In this document: positions 7,245 through 17,127 of the stretch, in pieces
How the letters are laid out: the number at the start of each line of letters is the position of its first letter
Position numbering within the stretch: the first letter of the stretch is position 1
Origin: Actinomyces sp. AC-20-1
GTDB lineage: Bacteria; Actinomycetota; Actinomycetes; Actinomycetales; Actinomycetaceae
Length of the DNA: 64,000 bases
Direction of reading: 5' to 3'
Assembly: GCF_023369555.1 (NCBI RefSeq)
Contig: NZ_JACJVC010000008.1
Location: 49,811-113,810 of the forward strand
Translations under genes and position numbers: made by a program
Notes under the pieces: generated by a model
What the model was told of the DNA's origin: nothing
The model's input: the letters and a program-made list of their open reading frames with translations, nothing else
The model's database searches: none

Positions 7245-9089
7245 TCAGGCCTTGGCGGCCGCGATGCGCTCGCGGAACTTGGCGAGCTCCTCACGGATCG
7301 CCGCGGGGACCTTGTCACCGAACTTGGCGAAGTACTGCTCGGTGTCGTCCATCTCGGCGGCCCAGGCGTCCGGGTCGATGTCGTACATCTTGGCCCAGTC
7401 CTCCTCGGTCACGTCCGTGCCCTCGAGGTTGAAGTCCTCGCGCTTGGGGTAGATGCCCGTGACGCCCTCGACGCCCTCGACCTCGCCGGAGGCGCGGCGC
7501 ACGATCCAGTCCAGGACGCGCGAGTTGTCGCCGTAGCCCGGCCAGAGGAACTTGCCGTCCTCGTCCTTGCGGAACCAGTTGACCTGGTAGACCTTCGGGA
7601 AGCTCTCGCCCAGCTGCTCCTGGACCTCGAGCCAGTGGCCCCAGTAGTCGGCCATGTTGTAGCCGCAGAAGGGCAGCATGGCGAAGGGGTCGTGGCGCAG
7701 GGAGCCGGCCTTGACGTCCGTGGCGGCGGCGGTGACCTCGGAGGCCACGGAGGCGCCGATGAACACGCCGTGGGCGGGCGAGTACTGCTCGGCGACGAGC
7801 GGCACGTTGGTGGCGCGGCGGCCACCGAAGAGGATCGCGTCGATGGCGACGCCCTCAGGAGCCTCCCAGTCGGGGCAGATGATCGGGCACTGCGCGGCCG
7901 GGGTGGTGAAGCGCGAGTTCGGGTGCGCGGCCTTCTTGCCCTCGGCGGCGTCCGCCTTGGTGAAGTCGTTGCCGTGCCAGTCGATGAGGTGCTCGGGCTG
8001 CTCGGCGTCGATGCCCTCCCACCACACGTCGCCGTCGTCCGTGAGGGCGACGTTCGTGAAGATGGTGTTGGCCTTCATGGTCTCCATGGCCATCGGGTTC
8101 GTCTTGTAGGACGTGCCCGGGGCGACGCCGAAGAAGCCGGCCTCGGGGTTGATGGCGCGCAGGCGGCCGTCCTCGCCCTGACGCATCCAGGCGATGTCGT
8201 CACCGACGGTCTCGACCTTGTAGCCCTCGATGGTGGGCTCGAGCATGGCGAGGTTGGTCTTGCCGCAGGCCGAGGGGAAGGCGGCGGTGACGTGGTACTG
8301 CTTGCCGGACTTCTCGTCGGTCAGGCGCAGGATGAGCATGTGCTCGGCCATCCAGCTGTCGCGGCGGGCCATCGTGGAGGCGATGCGCAGCGCGTAGCAC
8401 TTCTTGCCGAGCAGGGCGTTGCCGCCGTAGCCGGAGCCGTAGGACCAGATCTCGTTGGTCTCGGGGAAGTGGGTGATGTACTTCTCCTCGTTGCACGGCC
8501 AGGTGGTGTCCTCCTGACCGGGGGCGAGGGGGGCGCCGACGGAGTGGACGGCGGGGACCCACGGACGGCCCTCGTTGATGAGGTCCATCGCCTTGGTGCC
8601 GATGCGCGCCATGATGCGCATGTTGACGACGACGTAGGGGGAGTCGGTGATCTCGATGCCCAGCTGGGAGATCGGGCCGCCGAGGGGGCCCATCGAGAAG
8701 GGGATGATGTACATCGTGCGGCCGGCGTAGGTGCCGTCGAACTTCTCGTTGAGGATGGCCTTCATCTCGGCCGGGTCGTACCAGTTGTTGGTGGGACCCG
8801 CGTCCTCCTCCTTCTCGGAGCAGATGTAGGTGCGGGACTCCACGCGGGCCACGTCGCTCGGCAGGGAGCGGGCCAGGAAGGAGTTCGGGCGCTTCTCGGG
8901 GTTGAGGCGGGTGAACATGCCCGACTCGACCATCTCGGAGGTGAGGCGGTCCCACTCCTCGTCGGTGCCGTCAGTGAAGTAGACCTTCTCCGGCTTGCCG
9001 AGCTCGGCGATGCGGATCGCGAACTCGATAACGTCCTCGGGAGCGTTGGCGGGCGCCGCAGCGCGAACGTCCTGGGCGGTCACAGTCAT
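7245..9089 (-). CDS. pckG: Phosphoenolpyruvate carboxykinase (GTP)
   Basis: A 614-residue cytosolic GTP-dependent PEPCK interconverting oxaloacetate and PEP with GTP/GDP. It has the kinase-1 P-loop FPSACGKTN at 271-279, with the reactive Cys of the GTP class, the [11 protein letters not shown] segment, GDDIAWM and the nucleotide-binding [14 protein letters not shown]. Length matches the GTP family (about 600) and not the ATP family. The ATG follows an AAGGAAGGGA ribosome site. In facultative CO2-requiring actinomycetes this enzyme commonly works in the CO2-fixing direction toward succinate; that is family knowledge, not visible here. It is monocistronic and closed by the hairpin at 7193-7224. 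Confidence 0.98.
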   Translation of the reverse strand: MTVTAQDVRAAAPANAPEDVIEFAIRIAELGKPEKVYFTDGTDEEWDRLTSEMVESGMFTRLNPEKRPNSFLARSLPSDVARVESRTYICSEKEEDAGPTNNWYDPAEMKAILNEKFDGTYAGRTMYIIPFSMGPLGGPISQLGIEITDSPYVVVNMRIMARIGTKAMDLINEGRPWVPAVHSVGAPLAPGQEDTTWPCNEEKYITHFPETNEIWSYGSGYGGNALLGKKCYALRIASTMARRDSWMAEHMLILRLTDEKSGKQYHVTAAFPSACGKTNLAMLEPTIEGYKVETVGDDIAWMRQGEDGRLRAINPEAGFFGVAPGTSYKTNPMAMETMKANTIFTNVALTDDGDVWWEGIDAEQPEHLIDWHGNDFTKADAAEGKKAAHPNSRFTTPAAQCPIICPDWEAPEGVAIDAILFGGRRATNVPLVAEQYSPAHGVFIGASVASEVTAAATDVKAGSLRHDPFAMLPFCGYNMADYWGHWLEVQEQLGESFPKVYQVNWFRKDEDGKFLWPGYGDNSRVLDWIVRRASGEVEGVEGVTGIYPKREDFNLEGTDVTEEDWAKMYDIDPDAWAAEMDDTEQYFAKFGDKVPAAIREELAKFRERIAAAKA

Positions 9090-9259
9090 GTGTGAGTCCC
9101 TTCCTTGGATTCTTGACTCTGGTGGTCAGGTCCCATCCTCTCTCAGATGGGTGCGGCTTTCACCTCCACTTAGGTCCCTAAGAGCGAAATCGGCACCGGC
9201 CCGCCGCGTGGTCTCCATCACAGGACGGGAGGTCGTCGTTCCCCGGCTCCCGGCACCGC

Positions 9260-9265
9260 TAGCGT
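9260..9265 (+). promoter_or_regulatory. Probable -10 box of the first LppM-like gene (leaderless)
   Basis: TAGCGT with 6 nt to the GTG at 9272. Confidence 0.45.
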
Positions 9266-9271
9266 CGTCCC

Positions 9272-10027
9272 GTGCCCGACCTTCACCACCGCCCCTCGCC
9301 TCGCCCCATCCGCCTGCTCGCCGCGACTGGGCTGCTCGCGGCCGTCCTGGCGGGATGTACCGCGCACATGGACATGACGCTGAGCGAGAACGGCACCTAC
9401 GACGTCGTCCTCGACATGCGCGACTCGACCGGCACCGTCCTGACCGCGGACACCGACTGCGCCGACTACGCCGACCCCGCGCTCGTGGGCGCCTCCGAGG
9501 GAGCGAGCGTCACCTCCCGGCCGGTCGGGTCGGCCGATGAGGCGGGCGGCGTCGGCTGCGAGGTGACGATCAGCGGAGTCGCGGTCCCCGAGGCCTCCGC
9601 CGTTGGCGCGTCGCCGGACGGCTCCGCCCCGCTGGTGGTGCGCGACGGCGAGCTCTACGTCGTGGACCTGTCCGCGCTCCAGGGCCTCTCCGGGTCCGAC
9701 GCCGCCGCCAGTGACGGTGCACCGTCGCTGGCGGGGGTGGTGGACGCCCGCGTCACCCTCACCTTCCCCGGTGCCGTGGTCGAGTCGGGTGGTGGTCTCG
9801 TCGAGGGCACGAGCGTCACCTGGTCCGACGCCGACGTCCTCTCCTCCGGTGTCTCCGCCTCCGGTCACGCCAGCCCCGGCGCCGGCCTGAGCGCCTGGGA
9901 CAGGTACTGGGGCTGGGCCGTCGGCGCCGTGGCAGTGGCCGGCGCCGCCGTCGGGGCGGCCGCCTGGCGCCGGTGGTCGGGAGCCCGGTCCGGGGCGCTC
10001 GACCTCCTGAGGCCCGGCCGCGTGTGA
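9272..10027 (+). CDS. LppM-like lipoprotein with C-terminal membrane anchor
   Basis: A 251-residue exported protein. A signal sequence with lipobox LAGC (Cys29) is followed by HMDMTLSENGTYDVVLDMRDS, the opening of the LppM-type domain. VVDARVTLTFPGAVVES carries the domain's second conserved stretch. A transmembrane helix (WAVGAVAVAGAAVGAAAW) and a short basic tail close it. The GTG start is backed by a TAGCGT hexamer 6 nt upstream. The next gene is a paralogue with the same domain order, so this is a tandem pair. LppM of Mycobacterium acts at the cell envelope; the role here is unknown. Confidence 0.75.
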   Translation: MPDLHHRPSPRPIRLLAATGLLAAVLAGCTAHMDMTLSENGTYDVVLDMRDSTGTVLTADTDCADYADPALVGASEGASVTSRPVGSADEAGGVGCEVTISGVAVPEASAVGASPDGSAPLVVRDGELYVVDLSALQGLSGSDAAASDGAPSLAGVVDARVTLTFPGAVVESGGGLVEGTSVTWSDADVLSSGVSASGHASPGAGLSAWDRYWGWAVGAVAVAGAAVGAAAWRRWSGARSGALDLLRPGRV

Positions 10028-10120
10028 CGCCTCCGGGAGGCTGCGAGCGGCGGGACGCGCGCACCTGGCCGGCGGCGCCCGTACCCGCCCACTCCCCTCT
10101 CCTGTCACGACACGTACCAG

Positions 10121-10126
10121 TAGACT
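10121..10126 (+). promoter_or_regulatory. Probable -10 box of the second LppM-like gene (leaderless)
   Basis: TAGACT with 6 nt to the ATG at 10133. Confidence 0.5.
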
Positions 10127-10132
10127 CCGTGC

Positions 10133-11110
10133 ATGAGCACCCACTCCCTGCGGCGCCGTCTGGCAGCGCTAGCCATCCTCCCCATGGTCCTCGCGATGAG
10201 CGCCTGCGGTCTGAAGTACGACGTCACCATCCACGAGGGGGAGACGGTCGACTTCTCCTTCCTCGCGTGGGGCAGCGAGGTCACCGAGGACTCGTGCGAC
10301 GACGAGAGCACCATGAGCGACTCCGGCTACGAGATGACCTCGACCTTCACCGAGCATGACGGGCAGCCGGCCTGCCAGTCCGTCGCCAAGGACCTGCCAC
10401 TGTCCGAGGTCAACTCCGAGGGCTCCCCGCTCCAGGTCACGCACAAGGGAGACCTCTACCTCGTCAGCTTCGAGGCGGGCGACACCAGCAGCCAGGTGGA
10501 CAGTTACGAGGAGCTGGCCGGCGAGGAGTTCTCGGACTTCGAGGCCACCCTCACCATGACCTTCCCGGGCAAGGTCACCCAGGCCTCGGGCAACGCCGAG
10601 ATCTCGGGCAACACCGTCACCTGGAACCTCATGGAGGAGAGCGGCACGCTGCACGCCGAGGGCAAGGACTCCGCCGGGCTGCCGCTCACGTGGATCATCG
10701 GCATCCTCGTCGGGGTGCTGGCCGTGGCCGGCGTCATCGTCGGCGTCGTGCTGGTCTCGCGCAAGAAGAAGGCTCCCGCCGGCGCCGTTCCCGCGTACCC
10801 GGCCCAGGGCTACGCGCCGCAGTACGGCCAGCCGGGCCAGCAGCCCCAGGCCCCGCAGGGCTACGGTCAGCCGGGTCAGCAGTACGGCCAGCCTGCGCAG
10901 GGCTACGGCCAGCCGGGCGCGCAGCCGGCGCCTCAGTCCTTCGCCCCCCAGCAGCCCGGTCAGGCGCCTCAGGGTTACGGCCAGCCCAGCCAGCAGGCAG
11001 CGCCGCCGTCCTTCGCCCCCCAGCAGCCCGAGCAGCCCTCCCAGGGTTACGGGCAGGCACCCCAGGGCTACGGCCAGAGCGCTCAGCCCGGCAGCCCCGA
11101 CGGCCAGTAG
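10133..11110 (+). CDS. LppM-like lipoprotein with Pro/Gln/Gly/Tyr-rich tail
   Basis: A 325-residue protein paralogous to the preceding gene. The signal peptide ends in lipobox LAMSAC (Cys25), followed by [18 protein letters not shown] and, later, [18 protein letters not shown], the two conserved LppM-domain stretches. A transmembrane helix spans about 185-208 ([20 protein letters not shown]), then an RKKK stop-transfer and a low-complexity cytoplasmic tail built on [13 protein letters not shown] repeats from about 225 to the end. Such tails are common in actinobacterial membrane proteins. The TAGACT box just upstream suggests its own leaderless transcript. Confidence 0.78.
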   Translation: MSTHSLRRRLAALAILPMVLAMSACGLKYDVTIHEGETVDFSFLAWGSEVTEDSCDDESTMSDSGYEMTSTFTEHDGQPACQSVAKDLPLSEVNSEGSPLQVTHKGDLYLVSFEAGDTSSQVDSYEELAGEEFSDFEATLTMTFPGKVTQASGNAEISGNTVTWNLMEESGTLHAEGKDSAGLPLTWIIGILVGVLAVAGVIVGVVLVSRKKKAPAGAVPAYPAQGYAPQYGQPGQQPQAPQGYGQPGQQYGQPAQGYGQPGAQPAPQSFAPQQPGQAPQGYGQPSQQAAPPSFAPQQPEQPSQGYGQAPQGYGQSAQPGSPDGQ

Positions 11111-11219
11111 CCGAACGTCCCTCGTCCCGCCGCTGCCGGCCTCACGCACGGGCTGTGTCCAGCCCGAGTCCGGCCGCGCCCGTCCCACCTCCCACTGAGA
11201 GCCACAGCCCCCTCGGTCA

Positions 11220-11290
11220 AGGACAACGCATGAGAGCCTGGACAACCCGGTGGCATCAACCAGGTTGTCCAGGCTCCGTCACGTTGTCCT
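11220..11290. repeat. Type B phased inverted array, copy B1 (2+2 boxes)
   Basis: Direct boxes AGGACAACG (11220) and TGGACAACC (11239); mirrored boxes GGTTGTCCA (11263) and CGTTGTCCT (11282). Box starts are 19 bp apart within each half and 24 bp apart across the centre. The inner pair extends to a 13-bp perfect inverted repeat (11235-11247/11263-11275). It lies between convergent genes and may also terminate them. Confidence 0.85.
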
Positions 11291-11330
11291 GGCGCGGACG
11301 GGCCGGTGCGGCCAGACCGGCGCTGGCCCG

Positions 11331-12815
<1,485 letters not shown>

Positions 12816-12840
12816 TCAACGGGCCGGGCGGGAGCCGGGC

Positions 12841-13896
12841 TCAGTGCTGCTTGGAGGCGGAGCCGACGGAGCCCAGGCGCTCGCAGGCCTCGACGACGCG
12901 GGCGGCCATGCCCTTCTCGGCGGCCTTGCCCCAGGCGCGCGGGTCGTAGGCCTTCTTGTTGCCGACCTCGCCGTCGATCTTGAGCACGCCGTCGTAGTTC
13001 TTGAGCATGTGGTCGACGACCGGGCGCGTGAAGGCGTACTGGGTGTCGGTGTCCACGTTCATCTTGATGACGCCGTTGCGCACGGCCGTGGCGATCTCCT
13101 CGGCGGTGGAGCCGGAGCCGCCGTGCATGACGAGGTCGAAGGGGGTCTTCTTGTCGCCGACCTTGGTGGCCAGGCGGTCACCGAGGCGCTGGGCGACCTC
13201 GGCCTGGATCTCGCCCAGGAGCTCGGGCTTGAGCTTGACGTGGCCGGGCTTGTAGGCGCCGTGCACGTTGCCGAAGGTGAGGGCGGTGGTGTAGCGGCCG
13301 TTCTCGCCCAGGCCCAGGGCCTCGACGGCGGCCCAGGCGTCGTCCGCCGTGGTGTAGAGGTTGGCGTTCTCGTCGCCCTTGATGCCGTCCTCCTCGCCGC
13401 CGACGGCGCCGATCTCGATCTCGAGGATGGTGTTGGCCTGCTTGGACAGGGCGAGCAGCTCGACGGCGATGCGGATGTTCTCCTCGAGGGTCTCGGCGGA
13501 GCCGTCCCACATGTGGGACTGGAAGGCGGTGGGCTCACCGCGCTTGGCCTGCTCGACCTCGATCTCGAGCAGCGGGCGCAGCCACGGGTCGATCATGCCC
13601 TTGGGGCAGTGGTCGGTGTGGAGCGCGAAGGTGATGGGGTACAGGCCCTCGATCGCGTAGGCGTACGCGGACATGGCGAGAGAGCCCTTGACCTTGTCGC
13701 CGCGGGAGGAGCCGGACCAGTAGGCGGCGCCACCGTTGGAGACCTGGATGATGCCGTCGGACTCGGCCTCGGCGAAGCCCTGGAGGGCGGCGGAGAGGGT
13801 CTGGGACGAAGTCACGTTGATCGCGGGGATGGCGTAGCCGCCAGCCTTCGCGCGGTCGAGCATGTCGGCGTAGGACTCCGGGGTTGCAATGGCCAC
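12841..13896 (-). CDS. fba: Fructose-bisphosphate aldolase, class II
   Basis: A 351-residue Zn-dependent aldolase of glycolysis and gluconeogenesis. It shows YAIPAINVTSS near the start, the zinc/substrate motif FALHTDHCPKG, EIEIGAVGGEEDG, FGNVHGAYKPG with a zinc His, and FDLVMHGGSGS with DTDTQYAFT. The start is the GTG at 13896, with a perfect AGGAGG on the minus strand 6 nt upstream; the longer frame lacks such a site. It is monocistronic. Confidence 0.98.
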   Translation of the reverse strand: MAIATPESYADMLDRAKAGGYAIPAINVTSSQTLSAALQGFAEAESDGIIQVSNGGAAYWSGSSRGDKVKGSLAMSAYAYAIEGLYPITFALHTDHCPKGMIDPWLRPLLEIEVEQAKRGEPTAFQSHMWDGSAETLEENIRIAVELLALSKQANTILEIEIGAVGGEEDGIKGDENANLYTTADDAWAAVEALGLGENGRYTTALTFGNVHGAYKPGHVKLKPELLGEIQAEVAQRLGDRLATKVGDKKTPFDLVMHGGSGSTAEEIATAVRNGVIKMNVDTDTQYAFTRPVVDHMLKNYDGVLKIDGEVGNKKAYDPRAWGKAAEKGMAARVVEACERLGSVGSASKQH

Positions 13897-13989
13897 TGTG
13901 TGCCTCCTGAGTGTCAAAGTGCAGTGGTGCGTGCCGATTCTCCCACGGAACGCACCCGGCGGGTACCGGATCATGGTCCCGGGGCGCAG

Positions 13990-14010
13990 GCGCCCGGGCG
14001 GCCCGGGCGC
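13990..14010 (-). terminator. Terminator of the XRE-ImmA-PIN-TrmH operon
   Basis: 9-bp stem GCGCCCGGG/CCCGGGCGC with a CGG loop, directly adjoining the TrmH-like stop codon. Confidence 0.6.
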
Positions 14011-14703
14011 TCAGTCCGGCGCCGGGCCCGCGTGCTGCAGGACCCACATGTGCATGGCGATGGCGCCCGCGGCCGCCACGTTGATCGAGCGCGTCGACCC
14101 GTACTGGCCGATCCGCAGCAGCCGTGACGCCCCCGCGAGCATCTCCTCGCTCAGGCCCGCCCCCTCCGAGCCCAGCACCAGCAGGCAGCGCTCGGGCAGC
14201 ACCTGGGACTCAAGGGGCTGGGAACCGGGGCCGTTGTCGATGGCGATGACCTCGTAGCCCTCGGCGGCCGCCCACTCGAGCAGCCCGGAGGGCTCGGGGT
14301 GGTGGCGCACGTCCAGGTACCTGTTGGTGACCATGGCGCCGCGCTTGTTCCACCGGCGCCGGCCGACGACGTGCACGGCCCCGACGTTGAAGGCGTTCGC
14401 ACTGCGCACGATGGAGCCGATGTTGAGGTCCTGGCTGACGTTCTCGACGGCGACGTGCAGGGCGTGGGCGCGGGCGGCCAGGTCCTCCCGCACGGCCTCG
14501 GTCCTCCAGTAGCGGTAGCGGTCGACGACGTTGCGCCGGTCGCCGTCGCGCAGGAGCGCCGGGTCGTAGCGGGGGTCCTGCGGCCAGGCGGTCTCTCCCC
14601 CGGGCCAGGGCCCGACCCCCACCTCGCGCACGTCCGCCGGCCGGTCCTCCTCCGGGGGCAGGCCGGCCCAGTGGTCGCGAGACTCCCGGTGGGCCTCAGC
14701 CAC
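14011..14703 (-). CDS. TrmH/SpoU-family RNA 2'-O-methyltransferase
   Basis: A 230-residue SPOUT methyltransferase that would use SAM to methylate a tRNA or rRNA ribose. The three SpoU motifs are visible: NVSQDLNIGSIVRSANAFNVGAV, LVLGSEGAGLSEEML and GSTRSINVAAAGAIAMHMW. The GTG at 14703 gives a family-like N-terminus and lies inside the last codons of the PIN-like gene (8-bp overlap), so the two are probably translationally coupled. It is therefore the last gene of a four-gene minus-strand run. The exact RNA position modified cannot be told from sequence. Confidence 0.85.
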   Translation of the reverse strand: MAEAHRESRDHWAGLPPEEDRPADVREVGVGPWPGGETAWPQDPRYDPALLRDGDRRNVVDRYRYWRTEAVREDLAARAHALHVAVENVSQDLNIGSIVRSANAFNVGAVHVVGRRRWNKRGAMVTNRYLDVRHHPEPSGLLEWAAAEGYEVIAIDNGPGSQPLESQVLPERCLLVLGSEGAGLSEEMLAGASRLLRIGQYGSTRSINVAAAGAIAMHMWVLQHAGPAPD

Positions 14704-15295
14704 GACGCCCCTGCCCCACGATGTCTCGCTTTGCCCACAGCCTCTCAACCAGGCGGTCGTAGCCCGTCGGGTCGGCGGGGCGCACGTGTCGGCTGTTCCT
14801 CCTCAAGACGTTGAGGTCCTCGTGCGCCTGCCTCCGGTCGATCTTCCCCATGACCTCGAAGTAGGCCAGAAGATCGACGGTTCCCAGGCAGAGGGACACC
14901 GCCGCCTCCTCTCGAGCCCGTTGCCGTGCCCCGCCGTCATCGGACATGAAGACAGCGCCGAAGAGATCGGGGCGATGGGAGATGACGACAAGTGTCTCGG
15001 CCTCACCCCGGTGCCTGTTCGGTGGGTCCCCCGGTCGGCGCATCGTGGTGAGCAGCGCCTCGATATCGGTGTGCTCGCTGTCCTGCGGGTGGATCACAGC
15101 ACCGCAGGTTCCCCGCACCGCCGCGTCCGCGTGGTGGAGCGAGAGCTCGTCCCGGCTCTGGCGCCACTCCCACTCGATGGTGGCGCACCAGCGGCCTCGT
15201 CCCTGCACGAAGGCGCTCAGATGGTCCACGTGCCCCAGGAGGGCCATGTTGATGAGGACCGTGTTGTCAGGGAAGAAGAAGGGGCGAGGGGACAC
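14696..15295 (-). CDS. PIN-like domain protein (putative nuclease)
   Basis: A 199-residue protein with the spacing of PIN-fold acidic residues: Asp10 in FFFPDNTVLIN, Glu98/Glu100 in HRGEAETLVV and Asp119/Asp120 in MSDDGGARQRA. The last is followed by CLGTVDLLAYFEVMGKI, the usual PIN helix after the third acid. PIN domains are mostly RNases, often toxins. It starts with GTG 3 nt after the metallopeptidase stop and overlaps the methyltransferase downstream, so it is one unit with the XRE/ImmA pair. Codon use here is visibly less GC-rich than in neighbouring genes, which suggests acquisition. Target and toxicity are unknown. Confidence 0.75.
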   Translation of the reverse strand: MSPRPFFFPDNTVLINMALLGHVDHLSAFVQGRGRWCATIEWEWRQSRDELSLHHADAAVRGTCGAVIHPQDSEHTDIEALLTTMRRPGDPPNRHRGEAETLVVISHRPDLFGAVFMSDDGGARQRAREEAAVSLCLGTVDLLAYFEVMGKIDRRQAHEDLNVLRRNSRHVRPADPTGYDRLVERLWAKRDIVGQGRRG

Positions 15296-15298
15296 GGA

Positions 15299-16036
15299 TC
15301 AGACCAGCCCGTCCAACAGCTCGACGTCGAGCTCGTGGGCCTCGTCCACCTCACTGTTCTCCGGGTAGTCCTCCGACACCGGCAGGCCGAGCACCCAGGA
15401 CAGTGACGCGCGGGGGGCACGCCCGTCCGCGACCGCACGGCGAAGGTCGGTCACGACCCGTTCTGGGAACCGACGGCGGGCGGAGTACTCCATGCGCGCG
15501 GTCACCGCCGCTGGGGGCGCGACCGCCGGCGCCAACGAGGCTCGCAGCAGCGTCTCGGTGGGCATGGCAAGGGCCGATCGCACCTCGTCGCCGGGCACGA
15601 TCCTCAGGACCCTCAGTCTGATCTCCAGGGCCTGGGTGGAGACTCCGAGGTCCCAGACGAGCTGGGCGAGCGTCGAGGCCTGCGCCCTCGGCCAGTCGAT
15701 GGCACGGATGATCTCCGCCGGCATGAGCAGCTCGGCTGCGAAGGAGTTGGCCGCGTTCTCGGCCGGCTTGCCGTTCCGCGAGGGCGCACCCTCGACCAGC
15801 AGGTGGCCGAGCTCGTGGGCGAGAGTGAAATTGCTTCGGAACCAGCGGTCTGTCGCGGCCAGCACGATGACCTTGTGACCACCGAGCGTCAGCGAGTACC
15901 CGTCCCCCGTCAGTGGGACGACGATGACCTCGACTCCGAGGGCGTCCTCAGCCCGCTCGTAGAAGCGTGAGATGAAGCCCTCCCCCATGGCGGCGCGTGC
16001 CTGCGCCGCCGCCTGCTGGATGCGCGTGCCCGTCAC
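15299..16036 (-). CDS. ImmA/IrrE-type Zn metallopeptidase
   Basis: A 245-residue member of the COG2856 family. The zinc motif HELGH is at about 74-78 (NFTLAHELGHLLVEG) with the third-ligand helix ENAANSFAAELLMP. Known relatives (ImmA of ICEBs1, IrrE/PprI of Deinococcus) cleave a partner XRE-type repressor to switch on stress or mobile-element genes. It overlaps the XRE gene by 4 bp (ATGA), which supports that pairing. The C-terminal 100 residues are variable. It is probably the protease and sensor of the module. Confidence 0.88.
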   Translation of the reverse strand: MTGTRIQQAAAQARAAMGEGFISRFYERAEDALGVEVIVVPLTGDGYSLTLGGHKVIVLAATDRWFRSNFTLAHELGHLLVEGAPSRNGKPAENAANSFAAELLMPAEIIRAIDWPRAQASTLAQLVWDLGVSTQALEIRLRVLRIVPGDEVRSALAMPTETLLRASLAPAVAPPAAVTARMEYSARRRFPERVVTDLRRAVADGRAPRASLSWVLGLPVSEDYPENSEVDEAHELDVELLDGLV

Positions 16037-16368
16037 GCCGGCTGCGCCTGCCGGTAGACCAGGGCGATGTCCTCAAGCACCTGCATGTCGGCGCTGGGGT
16101 CGCAGGAGTACGTTCCCGTCGGGCGGTCGTAGCTGTGCCTCGCCGCCAGACGGACCTCGAAGGGATCCGCCTCACCAGTGACGAGCCAGTGCATCGTCAC
16201 GTCGAGGTGCTTGGCGATGAGGGCCGCCTCGATGGAGGACAAGGAGCGCGAGCCGGCAACCACCTTGGACATTGCGGACTCGCTCAGTCCGACGGCGTGA
16301 GCGAGGGCCGCCTGCGTCTGGCGGCGTTCGGCCAATACCTCTTTGATGCGCGCGCCGATGGTTGCCAT
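16033..16368 (-). CDS. XRE-family HTH transcriptional regulator
   Basis: A 111-residue repressor-like protein. The helix-turn-helix is RRQTQAALAHAVGLSESAMSKVVAGSRSL in the first 50 residues; the rest is a short tail that could carry the cleavage site for the adjacent ImmA-like peptidase. The second ATG (16368), with TGAGGGG 5 nt upstream, is preferred over the ATG at 16380. A 15-bp palindrome ends 22 bp upstream of the start and is the likely autoregulatory operator. It is first in the run XRE-ImmA-PIN-TrmH. Confidence 0.88.
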   Translation of the reverse strand: MATIGARIKEVLAERRQTQAALAHAVGLSESAMSKVVAGSRSLSSIEAALIAKHLDVTMHWLVTGEADPFEVRLAARHSYDRPTGTYSCDPSADMQVLEDIALVYRQAQPA

Positions 16369-16389
16369 GCCCCTCAGCATACGAGCAGG

Positions 16390-16404
16390 TTTCGATAATC
16401 GAAA
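16390..16404. promoter_or_regulatory. Probable operator of the XRE-ImmA-PIN operon
   Basis: Perfect palindrome TTTCGAT-A-ATCGAAA upstream of the XRE gene. It is AT-rich in a GC-rich genome and located where the -10/-35 region should be. Confidence 0.7.
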
Positions 16405-16508
16405 GATTCTCAGTCGGAGTCGCCCACCACATCACCCAGGGGACACCAACCCGCGCGAGCGGCCGACGCGAACGTCCCCACGAGCAGGAACCTGCGGAGC
16501 CGCGCCCG

Positions 16509-17078
16509 CTACTCCAGGCCGAGGTCGGTCAGGCCGAGCGCGGCGTGGTAGGGCAGGCCGGCGGCCTCGATGCGCTCGCGGGCACCGGTGGCACGGTCGA
16601 CGATGACGGCGACGGCGAGGACCTCGGCACCCGCCTCGCGCAGGGCCTCGACGGCCTCGAGCGGGGAGCCACCGGTGGTGGAGGTGTCCTCGAGGACGAC
16701 GACTCGGCGCCCCTCGACGCCGGGACCCTCGACACGGCGCCTCATGCCGTGGTCCTTGGCCGCCTTGCGCACGACGAAGGCGTCGAGCTCGAGGCCGCGG
16801 GAGGCGGCGGCGTGGAGCATGGCGGTGGCCACCGGGTCCGCCCCCATGGTGAGGCCGCCGACGGCGTCGACCACGTCGGTGCCGAGCCCGGCCTCCTCGA
16901 GCATGTCGATCATGACGTGGCCGATGAGGGGGGCGGCCTCGTGGTGGAGGGTGGCGCGGCGCATGTCGACGTAGAAGTCGGACTCGAGCCCGGAGGCCAG
17001 GGTGACCTTGCCGCGCACGACGGCGAGGTCGGAGACGAGCTGGGCGAGGCGGGCGCGCTGAGGGTCGTTGGTGCTCAC
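16509..17078 (-). CDS. pyrE: Orotate phosphoribosyltransferase
   Basis: A 189-residue PyrE that makes OMP from orotate and PRPP in pyrimidine synthesis. It shows SGLESDFYVDMRRATLH, DAVGGLTMGADPVA, RKAAKDHGMRRRVEG and the PRPP-binding VVVLEDTSTTGGSPLEAVE. The start is GTG, with TAGCCT ending 6 nt before it, so it is probably leaderless. It is not next to other pyr genes. Confidence 0.95.
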   Translation of the reverse strand: MSTNDPQRARLAQLVSDLAVVRGKVTLASGLESDFYVDMRRATLHHEAAPLIGHVMIDMLEEAGLGTDVVDAVGGLTMGADPVATAMLHAAASRGLELDAFVVRKAAKDHGMRRRVEGPGVEGRRVVVLEDTSTTGGSPLEAVEALREAGAEVLAVAVIVDRATGARERIEAAGLPYHAALGLTDLGLE

Positions 17079-17084
17079 CGCACC

Positions 17085-17090
17085 AGGCTA
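17085..17090 (-). promoter_or_regulatory. Probable -10 box of pyrE (leaderless)
   Basis: TAGCCT on the minus strand, 6 nt from the GTG at 17078. Confidence 0.5.
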
Positions 17091-17127
17091 GGCGATCGAC
17101 GACGGCGCGCGCCGCCCGGGACCCCGC

